Below, piece by piece: positions 6,197 to 9,643 of a stretch of DNA of 9,643 nt. A program made the translations under genes and the position numbers. The stretch is from JAUWQU01 sp964605095 (lineage in GTDB: Bacteria; Planctomycetota; Phycisphaerae; SM23-33): assembly GCA_964605095.1 (NCBI GenBank), contig CAZSBS010000185.1, positions 1-9,643 of the forward strand, written 5' to 3'. Position 1 is the first letter of the stretch, and every line of letters starts with the position of its first letter. The notes beneath the pieces are model-generated. The model was not told the DNA's origin and did no database searches. It saw nothing but the letters and a program-made list of their open reading frames with translations.

Positions 6197-6957
6197 GCAA
6201 CTGCGGTATGAAGCCCGAGGTCGAGGCCAGCCACGTGCCTGGATGGGTGGTTTCCTTTGGCGACATGATAACCAACCTCTTGGCCTGCTTCGTGATGATG
6301 CAGGCGTTCGCGACAACCCAGGACAAAACCCTGTTCAACGCCGGAATGGGCTCCTACCGACGGGCCATCGCGCAGTGCGGACTGCCCAACTGGCTGTTCG
6401 GAAAGCAGACCGGCCCCGAGTTCAACTACCGCAAAATCAAGTACCCCACCCCCAATGACGATACGAATGACGACGAAGGTCGCTCGCGGATCATCGACAT
6501 GCAGGAGGATCAGATCCGCCGGGCTTTCGCGCAGATAAACCAGGCCATGGAGACCAGCGGCCAGGAGGTCGATGACAAGCCTCTGGGGCTGCGGCCGCTG
6601 AACGTCAAGTACCCGCCGGGTGGGGCGGAGCTCGATGCCGCCGGCCGAGACGCCATCAGCCAGCTCACGGCCGAACTGAGGCAGGGCCTGGCCGGGCGAA
6701 AGGTAAGGTTGTGCGTCATTGGCGTCGTCGCCCAGGGCGGCACCGACGGTGAGCGATGGGTTCTCTCGGCCAGGCGCGCCAGGCAGGCCGAGCAATATCT
6801 CCGGGCCCAGCTCGCCCCAGACATTCGAGCGGGCAAAGTGGAATTGATGAGTTGGGGTGCGGGGGAAGGACAGGAATGGTGCAGGAGAGTCGGACTGGAC
6901 AGGCCGGCCGACACGATCATTCTCGCCATTACAGGAATTGGTGCAAATCGTGGCTGA
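6193..6957 (+). CDS. motB: MotB-type stator subunit, copy 2
   Basis: The 254-residue product is a second MotB-like protein, clearly different from copy 1. Its membrane helix reads WVVSFGDMITNLLACFVMMQ, with the ion-binding aspartate at D24. A long polar, acidic linker (about 45-135, with PNDDTNDDEGR) leads to an OmpA-like domain (about 137-250). That domain contains YPPGGAELDAAGRDAISQL, VRLCVIGVVAQGG and WVLSARRARQAEQYL (189-203). The last matches the LS..RA..V..yL motif better than copy 1 does. As in copy 1, the Asp of GHTD is absent (GVVA). The start overlaps the copy 1 stop (ATGA) and has a perfect Shine-Dalgarno site. It could be a heteromeric partner of copy 1 around one MotA ring or an alternative anchor; both are inference. 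Confidence 0.87.
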   Translation: MSNCGMKPEVEASHVPGWVVSFGDMITNLLACFVMMQAFATTQDKTLFNAGMGSYRRAIAQCGLPNWLFGKQTGPEFNYRKIKYPTPNDDTNDDEGRSRIIDMQEDQIRRAFAQINQAMETSGQEVDDKPLGLRPLNVKYPPGGAELDAAGRDAISQLTAELRQGLAGRKVRLCVIGVVAQGGTDGERWVLSARRARQAEQYLRAQLAPDIRAGKVELMSWGAGEGQEWCRRVGLDRPADTIILAITGIGANRG

Positions 6958-7516
6958 CAAAGAAGCAAACCAAGCGGCGGATGCGATCATCGGATCGTCA
7001 AAGTCGCGTGAAAAGACGTCCTCAGGTTCCGGCGGGATCATCTGGCTTTTGGTGCTGGTGGCGGTTGTCGCCCTATGCGCCGGGGGCGGCTTATACATGG
7101 GACACGCGATAAAGTCCGCCCAGGCATCCGAGCCGCAAGGGGCCTCCGGTGCCGCTGGCGCCGCTGGCGCCGCGGCGCCGCTGACCGCGCCGGACGCCTA
7201 CCAATACTTCGACATTGAACCGATAACCATCAACCTGGACGAGCCCCGGCTGGCCCGGTACGTCCGGGCGACCATTACGCTGGCATTCGACGCCAAGAAC
7301 GATGCCGAGGTGCGCAGACAGGTTGAAAAACGCATGCCGGAACTGAAGAACTGGCTGGCGGTGTACCTCGCCGGACGGACGCTCGATGAGGTCCGCGGCG
7401 CGCAGAGCCTCAATCGAGTCCGCCGCGAAATCTGCGACGCGTTCAACGAGCAGATCTGGCCCCAGCAGCCGCCGCGCATCCACCACGTGCTGCTTAAGGA
7501 GTTCGCGGTGCAATGA
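6950..7516 (+). CDS. fliL: Flagellar basal body-associated protein FliL
   Basis: With the GTG at 6950 as start, the product has 188 residues. It has a short charged cytoplasmic tail (MADKEANQAADAII), one membrane helix at 29-50 (GIIWLLVLVAVVALCAGGGL), and an Ala/Gly linker coded by GC-rich short repeats. The periplasmic FliL domain (about 84-188) opens with YFDIEPITINLDEPRLARYV and ends HHVLLKEFAVQ, close to the family ending teFviQ. FliL rings surround stator units and support torque or stator retention, which fits the place after two motB genes. GTG 6950 overlaps motB by 8 bases (GTGGCTGA). GTG 6941 is also in frame and nearer to AGGA at 6933-6936, so the start could be three codons earlier. 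The stop overlaps the fliM ATG (ATGA). Confidence 0.9.
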   Translation: MADKEANQAADAIIGSSKSREKTSSGSGGIIWLLVLVAVVALCAGGGLYMGHAIKSAQASEPQGASGAAGAAGAAAPLTAPDAYQYFDIEPITINLDEPRLARYVRATITLAFDAKNDAEVRRQVEKRMPELKNWLAVYLAGRTLDEVRGAQSLNRVRREICDAFNEQIWPQQPPRIHHVLLKEFAVQ

Positions 7517-8493
7517 TATCCCCGCGGGATGACATTATGGCTGGGCTGGTCGGGCAACTCACCAGGGCCGCCCGGAGCTCCGCGCCGCGAGCCGAAACGC
7601 CAAAGGCTGTGGACTACCCCTTCGACCACCCCAACCGTTTCACCAGCGACCAGCTTGCCAGGCTCGACGAGTTCGCCGCCCGCGCCGCCGAGGCCGTGGC
7701 ACAACTGGCTCGACAGATGCTCCAGACACCCGTGACATTCACGCCCACGCGGTGGCAGCAGCACTACGCCAAGTTGCTACGGCAGAGCCAGCGCTCCAGC
7801 CTGCGGCACGTCGCGGCAATATCGATCGAGGGAGGCCCGGACATCGGCCTTGTCGGACTGTCGGCGCCGACGGCCTCGCAGTGGCTGGCCCGACTGCTCG
7901 GCGGCTTCGAGTCCGCCGAGGTCGGCCAGGACGACCCCAGGCAGCTATCGGACCTCGAACGCGACCTTCTGCTGGACATCGCCGCCGCCCTGGTCGAGGC
8001 CGTGCGGAAGGCGGCCGGCGCGTTCGGCGGGCAGGCGTTCCTGGCAGCCCGCCAGTTGGGCTCCTGGCCGGAGGCGCTGGAGGCCGAGGACGCCGAAGAG
8101 TATTGCCTGCTTGAGTTCGATGCCGAACCAGGCGAGCAGGGCGGGCTGGCGATCTTGCTGAATTGCCGGACAGCGGCCATTCTGGCTGGCGAGACCCCGC
8201 CCGCCACGCCCGGCAAGCCGGCCAAGGGTGCAAAGCCGCCCATGCTGGACCACGTCGAGCAGATGCCCGTCGAGGCCAGGGCGATGCTTTCGGCGTCGCT
8301 GACCGTTCGTGAGGTAATGGCCCTTGCACCCGGCGACGTGGTCGTGCTTGACCAGCGAATAGACGAGCCGATCGAACTGGAAGTGAGCGGCCGGGCTGCG
8401 TTTCGAGGCCACCTGGCCAGGCAGCAAGGGCAATTCGCCCTGCAATGTGCCGAGTTCTGCCTGGAGGAGAAGGTGGTAGGAAGTAAGAAGTAA
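7513..8493 (+). CDS. fliM: Flagellar motor switch protein FliM
   Basis: The 326-residue protein has normal FliM length. FliM forms the middle of the C ring and binds FliG, FliN and, in chemotactic species, CheY-P. YPFDHPNRFTSDQLARLDEF (35-54) matches the start of the FliM core. LLGGFESAE (128-136) and LSDLERDLLLDIAAALVEAV (145-164) fit the CheC-like middle domain. The SpoA domain spans about 250-317 (MPVEARAMLSASLTVREVMA, then PGDVVVLDQ and FRGHLARQQGQFAL). The N-terminus MISPRDDIMAGLVGQL lacks a clean LSQ.EIDALL CheY-binding motif; DDIMAGL may be a worn version. AAGGAG (7496-7501) is 11 bases before the ATG. The last codons and the TAA stop (8491-8493) are made by the heptamer repeat, giving the tail VVGSKK. 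Confidence 0.93.
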   Translation: MISPRDDIMAGLVGQLTRAARSSAPRAETPKAVDYPFDHPNRFTSDQLARLDEFAARAAEAVAQLARQMLQTPVTFTPTRWQQHYAKLLRQSQRSSLRHVAAISIEGGPDIGLVGLSAPTASQWLARLLGGFESAEVGQDDPRQLSDLERDLLLDIAAALVEAVRKAAGAFGGQAFLAARQLGSWPEALEAEDAEEYCLLEFDAEPGEQGGLAILLNCRTAAILAGETPPATPGKPAKGAKPPMLDHVEQMPVEARAMLSASLTVREVMALAPGDVVVLDQRIDEPIELEVSGRAAFRGHLARQQGQFALQCAEFCLEEKVVGSKK

Positions 8494-8557
8494 GAAGTAG
8501 GAAGTTGGAAGTAGGAAGCAGGAAGACCTGAAGCCCAGGGATAGCAATCCCTGGGAC
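8476..8557 (+). repeat. Intergenic repeat element, copy 2 (heptamer array plus hairpin block)
   Basis: Six and a half seven-base units run from 8480 to 8525: GAAGTAA, GAAGTAA, GAAGTAG, GAAGTTG, GAAGTAG, GAAGCAG, GAAG. One base later starts the 31-base block (8527-8557) that is identical to 2233-2263. The array begins inside the fliM coding end and supplies its stop codon (TAA, 8491-8493). The array is more regular than copy 1, which suggests a younger or better-kept copy. The two copies sit in gaps of 98 and 99 bases, the only sizeable gaps between genes in the operon as seen here. Confidence 0.87.
8534..8555 (+). other. Perfect 9-bp hairpin in repeat element copy 2
   Basis: CCCAGGGAT (8534-8542), loop AGCA, ATCCCTGGG (8547-8555): the same stem and loop as at 2240-2261. 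No T tract follows, so it is not a standard terminator. Translation of fliN restarts 36 bases later with its own ribosome site. Confidence 0.8.
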
Positions 8558-8591
8558 CCACACCGAGCATTCGACACCAAGGACGAGATAG

Positions 8592-9020
8592 ATGAGCGAA
8601 ACCGAACAACAGGCCGTCGCCGAAAATGCCGCGGACCCCGCCGAGCCAACCGAGCCAACCGAGCAGGCTGAGCAGACCGAAGCCGACGCCCCAGGCACAC
8701 AGGTGCAGGAAGCGGACCTGCCCGAGGTTCAGGATGCCCGCCAGGGCCCCGGCGGCGGACAGATCGACATCCTGCTGGACAGCCCGATGTCAGTCTCCGT
8801 ATGCCTTGGTAATGCCCGCCCGGCCGTGCGGGAACTGCTGGAGATGGGTCCCGGCTCGGTGCTTCGGCTGGACCGCCAGGTTGGCGAGCCAATCGACCTG
8901 TACCTTCGCGGCATTCGCTTCGCCACCGGGCACTTGGTTGTGGTGGACGACCACCTGGGCGTGCGGATAAACGAGATTCTCGCCACCGGCCAGGACTCTC
9001 AGGGCACCGACGACGGCTGA
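8592..9020 (+). CDS. fliN: Flagellar motor switch protein FliN
   Basis: The 142-residue protein has a low-complexity acidic N-terminus (about 1-55, with PAEPTEPTEQAEQTE) and a complete SpoA domain (about 58-131). Motifs in the domain are IDILLDSPMSVSVCLG, RELLEMGPGSVLRLDRQVGE, FATGHLVVVDDHLGVRINEI. This is the standard FliN pattern: lll.vp..v.v.lG, then lleLkpGsv..Ld, then a.GevvvvdekfGvRi.ei. FliN forms the base of the C ring with FliM and docks FliH-FliI complexes. AAGGA at 8579-8583 lies 8 bases before the ATG, so translation starts on its own after the repeat-filled gap rather than by overlap. It is the last operon gene visible here. The short acidic repeats in the N-terminus are probably a flexible tail. 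Confidence 0.95.
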   Translation: MSETEQQAVAENAADPAEPTEPTEQAEQTEADAPGTQVQEADLPEVQDARQGPGGGQIDILLDSPMSVSVCLGNARPAVRELLEMGPGSVLRLDRQVGEPIDLYLRGIRFATGHLVVVDDHLGVRINEILATGQDSQGTDDG

Positions 9021-9026
9021 TTGCCC

Positions 9027-9048
9027 AAACCACTGCCAAACCACTGCC
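9027..9048 (+). repeat. 11-bp tandem duplication
   Basis: AAACCACTGCC occurs twice head to tail (9027-9037 and 9038-9048), starting 6 bases after the fliN stop. It is followed by more loosely similar CCAAA-containing sequence up to about 9068. It looks like slippage-derived simple sequence. Confidence 0.75.
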
Positions 9049-9182
9049 AAAAAACTCCAAACCCCTCCCAATGAGCGCAATAACCACGCCCAACGTGTGT
9101 TATGAACTGCTCCCAAGGGCCTTAAAAGTGCTCCAAACCCCCTCTCAAACGCATGGCCGTACCACCGAAACCACTTTCTGAC

Positions 9183-9344
9183 CCCTCCCCATTGACGGGG
9201 GAGGGTGGCCGTTTACGGCCGGCCCTTGGGGCCCCTGGCGGGGGTGAGGGTGCTGCTTTCCCTTGAGGGAGAGGTCGGCTCGCAGGGCCGGCCCTTGGCA
9301 TCCCGGCGCGCCGGGAAAGCCAAAGGCGAAGCCGGGTGAGGGTG
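9183..9344 (+). repeat. GC-rich extragenic repeat cluster with duplicated motifs
   Basis: GGCCGGCCCTTGG occurs at 9217-9229 and 9286-9298, and GGGTGAGGGTG at 9242-9252 and 9334-9344, in the same order, so a module is duplicated. Inside are hairpins: CCCTCCCC (9183-9190) with GGGGAGGG (9198-9205), and GGCCG (9207-9211) with CGGCC (9216-9220). This resembles the dispersed extragenic repeats whose minus strand reads as CCCTCACCC and CTCTCCCTC stretches in many GC-rich genomes (recollection). There is no T tract to mark it as an intrinsic terminator. Confidence 0.7.
9301..9316 (+). repeat. Perfect 16-bp palindrome
   Basis: TCCCGGCGCGCCGGGA reads the same on both strands. It lies between the second GGCCGGCCCTTGG and the second GGGTGAGGGTG of the GC-rich repeat cluster, where the first module has a shorter spacer. 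It could be a protein-binding site or simply a feature of the repeat. Confidence 0.75.
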
Positions 9345-9392
9345 TTGCCTGGCAAGACGGAATCGACATAAAAGAAACGCTACCCCCCTCCG

Positions 9393-9459
9393 TTTGGAAT
9401 TTGCTGTTTTGCCGTTTGGTCCTTGTTTGATCTTTGGTGCTCGTTATTTGGAGCTTGGT
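9393..9459 (+). repeat. Degenerate TTTGG-type array with about 7-base spacing
   Basis: TTTG-anchored units begin at 9393, 9400, 9408, 9415, 9426, 9433 and 9447, with CTTGG at 9454-9458. Spacings are mostly 7 or 8 bases or about twice that. The segment is much richer in T than the rest of the window. Its period matches the heptamers beside fliI and fliN but its unit differs. Confidence 0.55.
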
Positions 9460-9469
9460 CGAACACATA

Positions 9470-9507
9470 GGCGGACTGGTTCGTCCCGGCGGGACGGCCG
9501 GTCCGCC
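9470..9507 (+). terminator. Long hairpin, possible operon terminator
   Basis: Bases 9470-9480 pair with 9497-9507 (two U-G wobbles). After one bulged T, CGTCCC (9482-9487) pairs with GGGACG (9491-9496) around loop GGC. A T5 run (9513-9517) lies 5 bases downstream, and AACAC (9462-9466) could pair with GTGTT (9510-9514). The wobbles are U-G only in + strand RNA; in minus strand RNA they would be A-C mismatches, so the structure fits transcripts from the flagellar side. It is about 450 bases after fliN, which is far for a simple terminator. Confidence 0.45.
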
Positions 9508-9643
9508 GAGTGTTTTTGGTGCGCAGGCAATTGCACCACTAAGTGCAGGTGCATAGACATCTTCCGGACGCAAATCGACCCCATGCTCTGCAAAGCCCAC
9601 CATGACCATCGACAAGCACTTTCTATTTTGGTCATACCAGAAT

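Larger units (their letters stand above)
9021..9643 (+). other. Gene-free 623-base stretch after fliN, rich in repeats and hairpins
   Basis: No frame here has a credible ribosome site together with protein-like content. Open frames on the minus strand run through repeats and translate to low-complexity sequence. The parts seen are a CA-rich segment with an 11-bp tandem repeat (9027-9048), a GC-rich repeat cluster (9183-9344), a TTTGG-type array (9393-9459) and a long hairpin (9470-9507). After about 9520 nothing clear is visible apart from a small inverted repeat TGCACC...GGTGCA (9532-9553). An ATG at 9602 stays open to the window edge (MTIDKHFLFWSYQN) but has no Shine-Dalgarno site and cannot be judged. 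Confidence 0.7.

Noticed and set aside
8480..8525. CRISPR array
   Set aside because: Units are seven bases long with no spacers.
7945..9093. Minus-strand open frame opposite fliM-fliN
   Set aside because: It reads through the heptamer array as a repeated LLPTSYF-type string and has no family features.
9145..9615. 156-codon minus-strand gene after fliN
   Set aside because: It runs through the GC-rich repeat and the TTTGG-type array, and its translation is low complexity in the repeat parts with no recognised family.
9602..9643. Start of a new + strand gene at the window end
   Set aside because: Only 14 codons are visible and there is no ribosome site, so it cannot be supported.

Overview
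The window is one long stretch of a flagellar motor and export operon, all on the + strand, in a visibly GC-rich bacterium. Gene order is fliF (3' part only) - fliG - fliH - fliI - fliJ - MotE-like gene - motA - motB (copy 1) - motB (copy 2) - fliL - fliM - fliN. The divergent FliG and FliM, the MotE-like gene placed before motA, and the intergenic repeats suggest a Planctomycetota-type (Phycisphaerae-like) genome. That placement is inference from style, and deltaproteobacterial or other deep lineages are not excluded.

Region 1 (1-2178) holds the rotor and export base: the end of the MS-ring protein FliF, the switch protein FliG, and the export ATPase regulator FliH. Region 2 (2278-4121) holds the export ATPase FliI and its stalk chaperone FliJ. 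Region 3 (4118-7516) is a stator block: a membrane-anchored coiled-coil MotE-like protein, MotA, two different MotB-type subunits in tandem, and FliL. Region 4 (7513-9020) encodes the C-ring proteins FliM and FliN. Most genes overlap by 1-8 bases or lie within 12 bases of each other, so translation is probably coupled.

Only two real gaps interrupt the operon: 99 bases between fliH and fliI, and 98 bases between fliM and fliN. Both hold the same compound element: an imperfect heptamer array (GAAGTAG/GAAGTAA) followed by a 31-base identical block with a perfect 9-bp hairpin. In both places the stop codon of the upstream gene lies inside the first heptamers.

After fliN (9021-9643) I see no convincing gene. 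The stretch is a patchwork of repeats: an 11-bp tandem duplication, a GC-rich repeat with duplicated motifs and a 16-bp palindrome, a degenerate TTTGG-type array with roughly 7-base spacing, and a long hairpin that pairs best in + strand RNA and could end the operon.

The most interesting biology is a possible mixed stator: one MotA with two MotB-like partners. Both keep the membrane aspartate, and both lack the usual acidic peptidoglycan-binding residue. The recurrent intergenic element that punctuates the operon is the other main point of interest.
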